A DNA stretch of 64,000 nucleotides from Nitrospira sp. (GTDB lineage Bacteria > Nitrospirota > Nitrospiria > Nitrospirales > Nitrospiraceae): contig JALDRG010000002.1 of NCBI GenBank assembly GCA_031315995.1, positions 434,001 through 498,000 of the forward strand, in the 5' to 3' direction. Below the pieces are notes generated by a model. It searched no databases and was not told where the DNA came from. It saw only the letters and a program-made list of their open reading frames with translations. Below, piece after piece: positions 17,854 through 26,248 of the stretch; within the stretch, counting starts at the first letter, position 1, and every line of letters begins with the position of its first letter. Both the position numbers and the translations under genes were made by a program.

Positions 17854-18354
17854 CTACGTGGAGGAACCTGCCCCGAAAGACGCGGTTTTGGTATGTACGA
17901 ACGCCAGAAGCCGTTTGTTTTCTTGCGCCGACCGTAGAAATTTGAAGGCGATGCCACGCGAGCTCACAGAACGCACCATGGCCGCGACTTCAAGGGGGGT
18001 CTGGTCGTTATCGAGCGCGATCTGAAGATAGAAGATATCGTCTACACGCACCGACGCCTGACTCTCGATAATGCATCCGCCCATCGAGATGTCCAACACT
18101 GTTCCTTCACCCCGCACTTTTCCGCCGGAGAAGGACAAGAACAGGCGAACGGGAATGCGCAAATGCTTGCGCCGATCGAGCATCTGCACCGGATAACTGC
18201 GTCCCAATCGAAAGGCAGGGAAACGAAAACTACACGACTGACAATGGAACGAGGCAATACAGGCGAGCGACTGCAACCGCTCTATCAGAGTGGAGCAGCG
18301 TGAGCGAAACACATTCTCTTGTCCACATTGCGGACAAGTCAGGGGTTGGGCCAT
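17854..18354 (-). CDS. Zinc-ribbon PilZ-domain protein
   Basis: A 166-residue cytoplasmic protein. The N-terminal 50 residues hold two Cys pairs (CPQCG near residue 7 and CQSC near residue 40) that could bind zinc. A PilZ domain follows with RRKHLRIPVRL and DISMGGC, the arginine and D/NxSxxG elements used to bind cyclic di-GMP in this family. ATG 18354 is chosen over a TTG two codons upstream. Binding of cyclic di-GMP is inferred from the motifs only. Confidence 0.86.
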   Translation of the reverse strand: MAQPLTCPQCGQENVFRSRCSTLIERLQSLACIASFHCQSCSFRFPAFRLGRSYPVQMLDRRKHLRIPVRLFLSFSGGKVRGEGTVLDISMGGCIIESQASVRVDDIFYLQIALDNDQTPLEVAAMVRSVSSRGIAFKFLRSAQENKRLLAFVHTKTASFGAGSST

Positions 18355-18951
18355 GTTCAATGATCGACGAGTGTTATCGCCGCTCTCTCGGAGACATACA
18401 CTGCGCCGAACGTCGATCGTGGTGCCGCTTGGAGTACTTATCCAACGGTTGCTTTAGGTTGGAACCATCGGCAGACACGAATCTCGTCGCCCCCTCCCAA
18501 CCCTGCGTATCCCAACACGTTGAGCCGGCGGCTGCACAGTGCCAGTTCAATCGATAAAGGATGGGGGAAGTTCTGTCAAGAAACTCGACGGTTCCGCCCT
18601 GACAGAAAACGAATCCTCTAGGAGAGCCTTCTCCGTCTCTTACCATCGGGACAGGCGTTGCTGATTCCTGCGATCGATACATGCACCGCACCGTTCACAG
18701 AATTTCACCCTGGAGGAGACGTTCCTCTCCATCACGTGCCTCATCTCATACCTGATTTTGTACAGAACACGTCTCTTCCGTTCCGAATTTGTCCAAACGT
18801 GAAGAGCGAACACCATGATAATGCGGCGAAATCAGGATTAAATGGTTTTAACATCTCACTAACACCCCTTTAATCTCTCATCGCTATTCTCTCACTCACA
18901 TGGGGCACGGCCTTTCAGCAATGAAGGCGCAATCCTAAGGAGGTGAGAACC
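18355..18951 (+). other. 597-base divergent intergenic region
   Basis: Separates the PilZ gene (minus) from a small zinc-ribbon gene (plus). I see no convincing coding frame. The part after about 18740 is more AT-rich than the surroundings. An inverted repeat TTCTGTCA (18571-18578) and TGACAGAA (18600-18607) with a 21-base loop lies in the middle; it could be a hairpin or an operator. No clean sigma-70 or sigma-54 promoter was found by eye. It should hold both promoters and may hold a leader RNA. Confidence 0.5.
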
Positions 18952-19131
18952 ATGACATGCGGACGATGCCAAGGACTGATGGTGGATGAATGGCGACCAG
19001 ATTTTTCGCCGGAGACGTTTGTGTGGCGTTGCATTAATTGCGGATCGATCGTCGATCCATTGATCGAACAAAACCGGCGAACTCGCCTTGCCGAACAATT
19101 GTTGCTGGAACCGGTCGAAGCGTTGCAGTGA
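18952..19131 (+). CDS. Small zinc-ribbon protein
   Basis: A 59-residue protein with two Cys pairs (CGRC at residues 3-6 and CINC in the middle), predicted to fold around one zinc. A charged helix ends it (NRRTRLAEQLLLEP). The ribosome site AAGGAGGTG at 18937-18945 is near-perfect and fixes the start at ATG 18952. Such small proteins are common near regulatory genes, but no function is established. The unusually strong ribosome site suggests high translation. Confidence 0.8.
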   Translation: MTCGRCQGLMVDEWRPDFSPETFVWRCINCGSIVDPLIEQNRRTRLAEQLLLEPVEALQ

Positions 19132-19171
19132 GGGGGGAACAAAGCGAGTGTAGGCCGGTCCCCGAGCTACG

Positions 19172-19945
19172 CTAGAGGGCGAAGTCGGCCCAGAGCACGG
19201 TGTGATCAGAGGGATCGGTCGCCCGGCGCGGCTCTAAATCGACATCCACGCGATGACACTTCTGAGCCAGAGGCGGCGTCGCAAGAATATGATCGATCCG
19301 CCACCCTTTATTGGCGGCCAGGGCATTCGGGGCACGGTAGTCAAAGAATGTAAATTGCTGGCGATCTGGATACAGTTTGCAGAATACATCTTCGAAGCCC
19401 CACGCAACCGTCTTCCCATAGGCATTGCGCGCGTCTTCGTGATAGCAAACATGTTTCAGATGTTTCTCCGGACTGTGGACATCAATGGGTCTTGGGGCCA
19501 CATTCATGTCTCCACACCAGATCGCCGGCTCCTTCGGGGAGAGATGGGTTTCAAAATGCTTTCGCAATCGCTCATACCACCCAAGTTTGTATTGGTACTT
19601 GGGCGAGTCGATCTCGAAGCCTTGGGGAACGTAGGTGTTGATAATAGGTATGCCCTGAACTACCACTCGTAACAGACGCACATCCTCCAGCTCACCCCCA
19701 TCGTCAAACCCGTACCAGACTGCTTCCGGCTTGGTGCGACTGAGAACCGCGACTCCATTGTAGGCTTTCATACCCCGGTAGGAAATTTCGTAACCAGAGG
19801 TCGCCAGCGCATTCAGCGGGAATTCGCTATCCTGGACTTTGGTTTCCTGCAGACACAGCACATCAGGCTGATGGTGTTCGAGCCACTGCAGCACGATAGG
19901 GAGGCGCTTGCGCAGTGAGTTGACATTGAAGGTTGCGATTCTCAT
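19172..19945 (-). CDS. xth: Exodeoxyribonuclease III
   Basis: A 257-residue AP endonuclease/3'-exonuclease of base-excision repair. The signature QETKVQDSEFP (catalytic Glu), GDMNVAPRPIDV and the C-terminal SDHTVLWADF with the catalytic Asp-His are intact, and the start MRIATFNVNSLRKRL is typical. The protein is cytoplasmic and full length. It sits downstream of a terminator (20003-20041) acting in its direction, so it must have its own promoter. Confidence 0.95.
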   Translation of the reverse strand: MRIATFNVNSLRKRLPIVLQWLEHHQPDVLCLQETKVQDSEFPLNALATSGYEISYRGMKAYNGVAVLSRTKPEAVWYGFDDGGELEDVRLLRVVVQGIPIINTYVPQGFEIDSPKYQYKLGWYERLRKHFETHLSPKEPAIWCGDMNVAPRPIDVHSPEKHLKHVCYHEDARNAYGKTVAWGFEDVFCKLYPDRQQFTFFDYRAPNALAANKGWRIDHILATPPLAQKCHRVDVDLEPRRATDPSDHTVLWADFAL

Positions 19946-20002
19946 GCGGGGTAGGCGATTCTAGCAGAGGCCATCCGCCGCGACAACTGCGGTACCCCAA
20001 AC

Positions 20003-20041
20003 AAAAAAGGCCTGTGATCAGAAATATTCTAATCACAGGCC
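20003..20041 (-). terminator. Rho-independent terminator
   Basis: On the minus strand, GGCCTGTGAT and its complement (arms at 20032-20041 and 20009-20018) form a perfect 10-bp stem. A further AGAA/TTCT pairing in the loop extends it after one mismatch, and six T residues follow (20003-20008). It lies 50 bases behind the stop of the lysine-rich protein gene, which it should terminate. Confidence 0.88.
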
Positions 20042-20090
20042 GTCGTGGTCGGGTATCGACAACCATCGGGTCTCGGCCGACCGGCCGAGA

Positions 20091-20495
20091 CTAGTTCCGC
20101 ATTGCGTCCTTCAGATCATTCTTCATTCCATCGACTTCGTGCGTCGCATCCTCGGCAACACCCTTCATTTCTTTAGCCTTCGAATGAGCCGCATCTTTCT
20201 TCGCCTTCACCTTGGCCTTCATGTGCTCCTTCTTCGCCTTCATGTCGGTCTTGGCTTGCTTTTTCTTCGCTTTCGCCTCGTCTCGTTTCGCCTTCATCTC
20301 GCTCTTCACAGACGCTTGCTTAGCATTGACGTCGCTCGTCAAGTCTTCCTTCTGTGCGCTTAGGTCCTTTGACAGACCGCCCATGTCCTGTTTCATTCCC
20401 TCTGACAGATTTCCCAGGCCCATATCATCGGCCACGGCAAACGAACTCATTCCCACAAATGCGACGGCGACCATCACGGCCATTGACCTTCTCAT
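20091..20495 (-). CDS. Lysine-rich exported coiled-coil protein
   Basis: A 134-residue protein with a signal peptide (MRRSMAVMVAVAFVGMSS, cleavage after FAVA) and a mature chain of about 110 residues rich in Lys, Ala, Asp, Met. The central part repeats KAKKK/MKAKK-like units and should form a long charged helix, resembling LEA-like or histone-tail-like sequence. The start at 20495 puts AGAGGGGGG six bases upstream. A dedicated terminator lies behind it. I do not recognise a family; stress protection or envelope binding is speculative. Confidence 0.75.
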   Translation of the reverse strand: MRRSMAVMVAVAFVGMSSFAVADDMGLGNLSEGMKQDMGGLSKDLSAQKEDLTSDVNAKQASVKSEMKAKRDEAKAKKKQAKTDMKAKKEHMKAKVKAKKDAAHSKAKEMKGVAEDATHEVDGMKNDLKDAMRN

Positions 20496-20695
20496 CAACA
20501 TCCCCCCTCTTGGTTGAAATAGGATGCCCGGCTCCCCATTGAGCCAGCCAGCATACAGCACTCATCAATAGCTTGAAGGGACGAGTTTGCCAATTGTTTT
20601 ACTGATTCTTGCGGAGGCTATGGGTCCTGCCCGCCGGTTGGGTTGCGGAGGCATCGAGCGAGGTGGATTGGTCGCTGAAATGCTGGCACGAAAGC

Positions 20696-21520
20696 TTACT
20701 GTCGCACAGCGTAGAGATACCGCCTAAGAATGGCCTGTTCGACCCGCGAACGGCCACGATCCGGTGCCGGAAACCTGAGCACAAGATGAATACGCCCGGC
20801 CTCGGGAAGTTGGATCGTAATGCGCGGCTCGGGAGACGGTGCTTCCAGCAGATTCCGCTGCTCCAGCAATTTCATCTGCCGCCCCATTTGATCCATAAAG
20901 GATGCGCACTCTGCCTTTGCGGCACTGAGCAATGCCTGTTCGGCGGCCTGCCAATTCTCTGTGCTCTGGAGCGGGACCGACAACACATAGAGACCGTATT
21001 CCTGCGACGGACTTTCTTTGATCAAGGGAGTGCCGAACAGGAGACTGTTAGGAAAGACCACGATTCGACCGGTATAGAGGTGCGATGTCTGACCCGGCCC
21101 GATTTCCAACAACTTCGTCGCAAAAACATCATACTCCAGAACGACGCCTCGAAAGGTGCCAAGTTGAATGCGGTCCCCCACACCATAGACGCCCCCTCCG
21201 ACACGCAAGGCCGCGCCGCTCCAACAAAGAATGAGTTCTTTTGTCGCCAGTACCACCGTAGCCGCCAACGCGACCAGCGAGACGGCAAACGCTTCCAATT
21301 CATGAGCCCAAATCACGACGAGACCCACGAACAGACCGAGCACCATGCTGTTCCGAGCCGTAACGATCCAACGTCGCTTCGCGTCGATGGTCAGCGTTTG
21401 ATTTCTTTTAATCCAACGGACCAGAATCGTTCGCGCGATGAGCAGAATGAGCAGGAGCAGGATGGACTTCAGCAGGTCGAAGAAAACACTCGATCCGATA
21501 ACCGGCAACAATTCTCGCAT
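20696..21520 (-). CDS. MscS-family mechanosensitive channel-like protein
   Basis: A 274-residue membrane protein with about three N-terminal transmembrane helices (residues 15-37, 60-80, 85-110), then a MscS-like beta domain (GVYGVGDRIQLGTFRGVVLEY) and a C-terminal mixed domain. The pore helix normally contains Gly/Ala repeats; here VALAATVVLATKELILCWSGAALRV resembles but does not match it. MscS proteins open under hypo-osmotic tension. It is followed by 18 bases upstream of a lipoprotein gene on the same strand. Confidence 0.82.
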   Translation of the reverse strand: MRELLPVIGSSVFFDLLKSILLLLILLIARTILVRWIKRNQTLTIDAKRRWIVTARNSMVLGLFVGLVVIWAHELEAFAVSLVALAATVVLATKELILCWSGAALRVGGGVYGVGDRIQLGTFRGVVLEYDVFATKLLEIGPGQTSHLYTGRIVVFPNSLLFGTPLIKESPSQEYGLYVLSVPLQSTENWQAAEQALLSAAKAECASFMDQMGRQMKLLEQRNLLEAPSPEPRITIQLPEAGRIHLVLRFPAPDRGRSRVEQAILRRYLYAVRQ

Positions 21521-21538
21521 GGTGTCGTGCTGTCCGCC

Positions 21539-21982
21539 TTACTGCGACGCGGTCTCATTCTCGCCGGCGCGCGGAACACATTCCTCCCGTTTCCAATCTT
21601 TGAGCCGTTTGTCCTCATCGAACGACAGCGTATAGCGGTAGCAATAAAGCGGTTCACGGTATGGCTCATCGTTGCCGGCTAAACTCTTTCCGAAGGGCGA
21701 CGGAGAGGGCGGCGCTTTCGTTTTCTTGCCGGCGGCGAGATTGCCGGGATCCCAGGGATGGACTTCCCGATCACCCATCGGCACACGATAAGTCCAGACG
21801 GTATCCCCGCCTAGGACGGGCGTCTTGGCCGTACTCGGAGGACCGAATTTTTCCAAAATGTCGTCTTGGGTGAGTGTCTTTAACCCTTTGTCGAGATACC
21901 GATCACGCCAGGGTCCGCCGCAGCCCGATACGATCACGAGACAGAGCAGCACCGTGAGGACACTCCATCGCCTCGGGCGCAC
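21539..21982 (-). CDS. Lipoprotein of unknown function
   Basis: A 147-residue protein beginning at GTG 21982 (reads VRPRRWSVLTVLL), with GGAG five bases upstream. The signal peptide ends at a lipobox VSGC, and the mature part begins CGGPWRDRYLDKGLKTLTQDD. A SmpA/OmlA-like element may be present (DDILEKFGPPSTAKTPVL resembles the TxxDVxxxLGxP turn), followed by a Pro-rich linker and YCYRYTLSFDEDKRLKDW. An outer-membrane assembly role is possible but weakly supported. ATG 22006 is an alternative start. Confidence 0.75.
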   Translation of the reverse strand: MRPRRWSVLTVLLCLVIVSGCGGPWRDRYLDKGLKTLTQDDILEKFGPPSTAKTPVLGGDTVWTYRVPMGDREVHPWDPGNLAAGKKTKAPPSPSPFGKSLAGNDEPYREPLYCYRYTLSFDEDKRLKDWKREECVPRAGENETASQ

Positions 21983-22013
21983 CTTTACTCCATTCGTCTC
22001 ACACATCACGCGG

Positions 22014-22229
22014 CTATCGTTTTGAATCACGCTGTTCACGAACCCACCGGATTGAGCAATACATCGCATAGCCCTGGGCCATCATTCCGGTCACGAGCAG
22101 CCCCAACGCGGTTTGCAGCCACACGGTCTCGGGAAATTCCAATCCATAAATGCCAAGCATGAATCCCCCGGCAATGAAGACGATCCCCATTCCGCGCGCA
22201 ATCAATGCATTGGTTCGCAAATCAGACAT
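22014..22229 (-). CDS. Small two-helix membrane protein
   Basis: A 71-residue protein with two hydrophobic segments (about residues 15-30 and 38-60) and a basic C-terminus (RWVREQRDSKR). No family is recognised. A GAGGGCGAAGG precedes the ATG. It is upstream of the lipoprotein gene and downstream of the TPR gene, all on the minus strand, so a shared transcript is plausible. Confidence 0.68.
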   Translation of the reverse strand: MSDLRTNALIARGMGIVFIAGGFMLGIYGLEFPETVWLQTALGLLVTGMMAQGYAMYCSIRWVREQRDSKR

Positions 22230-22298
22230 CCTTCGCCCTCAGACTCTAGATCATCCCTACGCTACACCGTGGCATCCCATCGGTTCAACTCTCCGGAG

Positions 22299-22982
22299 TC
22301 ACGACTTCGCCTTCGCCCGAATCGCACCGGCTCTCCCTTCGAGCACCTCCGCCTCTGCATCCCGTCCCAATTTGCGCAGCGCGCCCGCATAGTCCTCAAG
22401 ATTCTTCGCCACATCCGGATGGTCGGGCCCCAAGTGCTTCTCCCGCACCGCCAACGCCCTCGCAAACAGCGCCTCGGCCTGCGCTCCCTCACCTTGAGCC
22501 AGATACATCGCGGCCAAATTGCTCAACGCCAAGGCCACCTCCAGATGGTCCGGTCCCAGAAGCTGCTCTTTGATCGCAAGCGCGCGCGTCAAGAGCCGCT
22601 GGGCATCGGCATATTGTCCGTGCTTGCGATGCAGCACGCCAAGATTATTCAGCATCGCTGCCACATCAAGATGCGTCTCGCCATGCACGTCCTGGTAAAT
22701 CTTGAGTGCCTCCAGGTACAGGGGTTCGGCCTCGACAAACTTCCCCTGCGCGCTATAGGTTTGGGCCAAATGAGCCAGCGTGACCGCCACCCGCCGATCA
22801 TGAAGGCCGAACGCTTCGGCCTTGTGAACGGCCGCGGAAAAAATCTGTTCGGCTTGCTGATACTGCCCCCGCCGTAGCGCCTCCTCACCGGCTTGCATCG
22901 CCGCGTCCCACGTCTGCTGCCCGCATGCCAGCGTCATGAGCACCAGCAACGCGGGTATACCGACGACAGCCGTGCGCCTCAT
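22299..22982 (-). CDS. Kinesin-light-chain-type TPR protein, exported
   Basis: A 227-residue protein with an N-terminal hydrophobic signal (GIPALLVLMTLAC; a poor lipobox) and about four to five TPRs of the kinesin-light-chain type, with characteristic GxxHxxVAxxLxNLAxxY and ALAIxExxLGPDHxxVA repeats. Such repeats make protein-interaction scaffolds. Its start ATGA overlaps the stop of the upstream flavoprotein gene, so the two are coupled in translation. Confidence 0.83.
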   Translation of the reverse strand: MRRTAVVGIPALLVLMTLACGQQTWDAAMQAGEEALRRGQYQQAEQIFSAAVHKAEAFGLHDRRVAVTLAHLAQTYSAQGKFVEAEPLYLEALKIYQDVHGETHLDVAAMLNNLGVLHRKHGQYADAQRLLTRALAIKEQLLGPDHLEVALALSNLAAMYLAQGEGAQAEALFARALAVREKHLGPDHPDVAKNLEDYAGALRKLGRDAEAEVLEGRAGAIRAKAKS

Positions 22983-24367
22983 GATCGGCCCATCTGCTCG
23001 ACAATGGACTCAGCCGGATACGTAACGATCTCCGCCAGGGTCGGATGGTAGTGCGGGATGCGCAAGAGATCCTGGGCAGTCCCGTGAAAATACATGACGG
23101 CGATGAGTTCATGAATCAGCTCCCCCGCATCCGGGCCCACAATCTGAGCGCCCAACAACGCCCCATTGTCCCGGCGACAGAGCAGCTTCACAAATCCATG
23201 CGCGGCCCCCAGGCACATGGCCTTCCCATGGTCGGCAAACGGATAGGATGCCGTCAGATAGGGAATCGACTCTTCGCGACATTGCCGCTCACTCATTCCC
23301 GCGACCGCAACCTGAGGTTCCGTGAACACCACTTCGGCATCCAGCCGATGATCGATCACCCGCGCAGGCCCAGTGGGATGCATGGCGTTGAACGCCGCGG
23401 TTTCCCCTTGCTGAATGGCCAAGTGCACGATGGGAGTCAGGTCGTTCACATCGCCCACAGCAAAGATGTGCGGCTGGGTCGTCCGCATATCCCCACCAAC
23501 CATCAGCCGGCCATCGATCACCTGCACGCCTGCCGCCTCCAGGTTGAGACCTTTCAGGTTGGGACGACGACCAAGGGCTTGAAAAATAACCTCGGCGGAG
23601 CGCGTTTGCATGACACCGCCCTGCACAAAGTGCATCGTTTTCTCGGATGGAGTCGAGGTCACCCGTTGGAACGAGACTCCGGTGATCACATCGATTCCCT
23701 CGTCCTGAAAGGCCGCCGCCAGCGCCTGGCCGATGTCTTCATCCATATCCGACAATAAGGTCGCGCCGCGCTGCAACATGGTGACCTTCGTTCCGATTCG
23801 AGCAAAGAACTGAGCGAACTCGACGGCGACCAGACCACCGCCCAGCACCAGGAGCGAGGCCGGCGACCGACGAACATCCAGCAACTCGTCGCTGGTCAGA
23901 TACCCCGCTTCGTCAAGACCGGGTATCCACACATCGGCCGCGCTCGATCCGGTGGCAATGACAAACGCCCCACCGCGAATCCGCACCTCTCCGGCACGAA
24001 TCACCTGGGGCGAGAGGAACTCGGCGCGTGACTCATACAGAGTGAACCGCGGGTCCCGTAGCGCGGCGATGCGATAGTCCGCAAACTCCTGCACCAATCG
24101 GTTCTTGCGATCGACAATGGCCGACAGATCCGCCTGGGCGGTGACCGGGGCAAGCCCGAATTCGCGCGCGCGCCTCATCAACGCCAGGATTTCAGCCGAT
24201 CGCAGAATGGTCTTGGTCGGCATACACCCCCGCAAAATGCACAGGCCTCCGAGCGGACCGGGATCGACAATCGCCACATCGGCGCCGGCATCGCGAGCCG
24301 TTCGCGCGGCGGCGTAACCGGCCGACCCGCCCCCGATGATCACGACATCGTGCCGCCGTTCAGACAT
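22979..24367 (-). CDS. FAD-dependent pyridine nucleotide-disulfide oxidoreductase
   Basis: A 462-residue flavoprotein of the dihydrolipoamide dehydrogenase/mercuric reductase group. The N-terminal Rossmann motif is VVIIGGGSAGYAAARTA, the redox disulfide lies in LGGLCILRGCMPTK, an NAD-binding motif follows near residue 175 (VLGGGLVAVEFAQFF), and the dimerisation domain ends with HPTLAE carrying the His-Glu catalytic pair. There is no N-terminal heavy-metal domain, so no mercury role is indicated. Start at 24367 or seven codons earlier. Confidence 0.9.
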   Translation of the reverse strand: MSERRHDVVIIGGGSAGYAAARTARDAGADVAIVDPGPLGGLCILRGCMPTKTILRSAEILALMRRAREFGLAPVTAQADLSAIVDRKNRLVQEFADYRIAALRDPRFTLYESRAEFLSPQVIRAGEVRIRGGAFVIATGSSAADVWIPGLDEAGYLTSDELLDVRRSPASLLVLGGGLVAVEFAQFFARIGTKVTMLQRGATLLSDMDEDIGQALAAAFQDEGIDVITGVSFQRVTSTPSEKTMHFVQGGVMQTRSAEVIFQALGRRPNLKGLNLEAAGVQVIDGRLMVGGDMRTTQPHIFAVGDVNDLTPIVHLAIQQGETAAFNAMHPTGPARVIDHRLDAEVVFTEPQVAVAGMSERQCREESIPYLTASYPFADHGKAMCLGAAHGFVKLLCRRDNGALLGAQIVGPDAGELIHELIAVMYFHGTAQDLLRIPHYHPTLAEIVTYPAESIVEQMGRS

Positions 24368-24437
24368 GTGAGAGAGTTGTGATGACATTCCCGGTTCGAT
24401 AGACTATCTCGCAGGTACCGACACGCAAGGATACACT

Positions 24438-24656
24438 ATGATCAAACCCGGTCGCTATCGTCACTACAAAGGGAACGACTACGAGGTGCTGGGAGTGGCT
24501 CGGCACTCCGAGACCGAGGATGAGTACGTCGTCTACCGGCAACTCTATGGAGCAGGCGGCCTGTGGATCAGACCGATGGGGATGTTTCTCGAATCGGTGA
24601 CGGTCGGCGAGGCGATCATCCCCCGCTTTCGGCGGTTAGAGGAAGGTCCACTGTGA
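24438..24656 (+). CDS. DUF1653 protein
   Basis: A 72-residue protein matching DUF1653: GRYRHYKGNDYEVLGVARHSET then YRQLYG and a Gly-Leu-Trp segment (GLWIRPMGMF). Its first frame half is conserved in many bacteria, with no known activity. The 3' end overlaps the 3' end of the MEKHLA gene by 21 bases (tail-to-tail). It is divergent from the flavoprotein gene. Confidence 0.9.
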   Translation: MIKPGRYRHYKGNDYEVLGVARHSETEDEYVVYRQLYGAGGLWIRPMGMFLESVTVGEAIIPRFRRLEEGPL

Positions 24657-25109
24657 GAAGGTCGCGGCCTGTCCCTGGCGACGCCCGGCCCTATCGATGA
24701 CGCTCCAGACGATCGCGTGTTCGATGAGGAACCGACGTCCTCCGCTCGAAATTCTGACGCCTCGGTAATCGTCCACAAACCCCTGCGTGCGAGCGCGTTC
24801 AAGCATCCACTCCCTCTCGGCGCGGTTCATGGCTTCTGCTGTCAGCCGGGAGGGTGTCTGCCGCAGTTCATCCCACGTCGTCTCCCAAAGCGTGAGTGCG
24901 AGATGCGAGCCATAATTCAGGATCGGATCCTCCTGCATGCCGTGCGAGACCACGACAAAAGGCGCCATGAACAAGGCGTGGGCCTGCTCCTCCGGCTCCC
25001 CCATCCGTTGCAACAAGTCTCGCCCGACCCAGTGGCGATAGCTGTCCAACAACAACTGGGACCACTCGATGACCGACGGCTGGCGCCACACCTGATTCGG
25101 ATCGTCCAT
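24636..25109 (-). CDS. MEKHLA-domain protein
   Basis: A 157-residue protein matching the MEKHLA domain: the segments LLDSYRHWVGRDLL, FMAPFVVVSHGMQEDPILNYG, ALTLWETTWDEL and PSRLTAEAMNRAEREWML follow in order. The domain resembles PAS and occurs in plant HD-ZIP proteins and stand-alone in bacteria; its ligand is unknown. A GAGGGG sits a few bases upstream of ATG 25109. The longer frame to 25196 lacks supporting signals. Confidence 0.86.
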   Translation of the reverse strand: MDDPNQVWRQPSVIEWSQLLLDSYRHWVGRDLLQRMGEPEEQAHALFMAPFVVVSHGMQEDPILNYGSHLALTLWETTWDELRQTPSRLTAEAMNRAEREWMLERARTQGFVDDYRGVRISSGGRRFLIEHAIVWSVIDRAGRRQGQAATFSQWTFL

Positions 25110-25202
25110 CGTCCCCTCGCTGGAATCAGTCGAGGCGGCGCACCCAACACGCCACTTGCCTGCCCGGTAGTAGCACGCCTGCCCGCTCAATGCCAAGCAG
25201 GG

Positions 25203-25754
25203 TTATGCCGCGCGTTTTCTCAGGTGACGAACAAACAACGCCTGTCCCTCGCTTCCCATCAGAGTCATGACCAGATCACCGCGCCGCAGGGCACCTGCGT
25301 CTCCCCTCGCCTCGCGGTCTTGCGTGACCACCGAGCACGACCAGGTTTCGAGAGTCTCTTCCCCACCCCTTGCCTTGAGGAGGACGCGGCCCTTTCTTGC
25401 CACTTGATAGGTCATGTCCAACGGCACCGTCTCAAACATCTCGTCCGATCTGCCGAGAATGGGCTGGAGCGAGTGAGCCGATTTGGCGCCCCCCTGATTT
25501 GAATATTGAAATACTTGATGCGGGAACAGGTAGGGTGCCTGTGGGTGTCGGAATCGATAGGAAGAGTTGAACGTGACCAGTTGCCAATTTCCGAGCAGAT
25601 CGTTGCCCGAGCAGGCTCGGGAAAGGCGCCCTTGCGCGCCGGCCCCAGTTCTCGTCAGCGCCTTCGCCACGGAGCGATCCGTCGCCTCGGCAGGACCCCA
25701 TCCCATCAGACTCGCACAACTCGCTACAAGGAGCGCTCCGATCCATCGTGCCAT
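25203..25754 (-). CDS. Exported protein of unknown function
   Basis: A 183-residue protein with an N-terminal signal peptide (WIGALLVASCASLMGWG, cleavage near AEATDR) and a mature beta-rich part with LLGNWQLVTFNSSYRF and a hydrophobic-charged pattern reminiscent of a lipocalin-like barrel, though no family is recognised. ATG 25754 is preceded by GGAGGATCG. It is transcribed towards the MEKHLA gene, with 93 bases between them. Confidence 0.7.
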   Translation of the reverse strand: MARWIGALLVASCASLMGWGPAEATDRSVAKALTRTGAGAQGRLSRACSGNDLLGNWQLVTFNSSYRFRHPQAPYLFPHQVFQYSNQGGAKSAHSLQPILGRSDEMFETVPLDMTYQVARKGRVLLKARGGEETLETWSCSVVTQDREARGDAGALRRGDLVMTLMGSEGQALFVRHLRKRAA

Positions 25755-25854
25755 ACGATCCTCCGTGTGAAGGACGATCCATCCGGACCCATGGCTGTAG
25801 CCTGACTACAGCCAGCCTAGCAGAGCCTCGGACATCGTCGAACACTTGGTGATA

Positions 25855-26088
25855 TTAAGGGTCTTTTCGTGAATCTGCGGCCGGGGACGGAGCAGGAAGC
25901 GCTTTGGGCGCTCGCGGCAACACACGGTACTCGATCAGCCGGCAGGTGCAGAACGAGACCTGCCGCCATTCAGCGGTAATTTTCACAATCGCCGATCCGC
26001 AGATGGAGCAGCCCAACGCCCGCGGATCACGCTTGATCGTCCAACGTGGAATCGTGATGCGTTCGGCGTCGATCGGCTCCTGTTCCAT
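25855..26088 (-). CDS. Small Cys-rich hypothetical protein
   Basis: A 77-residue protein chosen to start at ATG 26088 behind an AAGG. Residues CSICG and CTCRLIEY in the second half may bind zinc or another metal. The C-terminus is Pro/Ala rich. No homologous family is recognised; the longer reading frame to 26250 overlaps the leuC leader and is not used. Confidence 0.55.
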   Translation of the reverse strand: MEQEPIDAERITIPRWTIKRDPRALGCSICGSAIVKITAEWRQVSFCTCRLIEYRVLPRAPKALPAPSPAADSRKDP

Positions 26089-26248
26089 GGAAACCTTATC
26101 GGTGCCTGGTTTTGAAATCTGAAGAGGCAATTTCTTCCGACCCCCCTTTGCCCTTGATGCGACAGGCCTGCTCGCATATATAATAGGCGCGCATCGATAC
26201 TGCGCCTGCGGTCGCTTGCAAAGGCGCGGATCTACAAGGAGTATGGCC

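Noticed and set aside
18374..18691. 105-residue minus-strand frame in the PilZ/zinc-ribbon spacer
   Set aside because: No ribosome site, no recognised motif, and composition unlike the neighbours; treated as non-coding.
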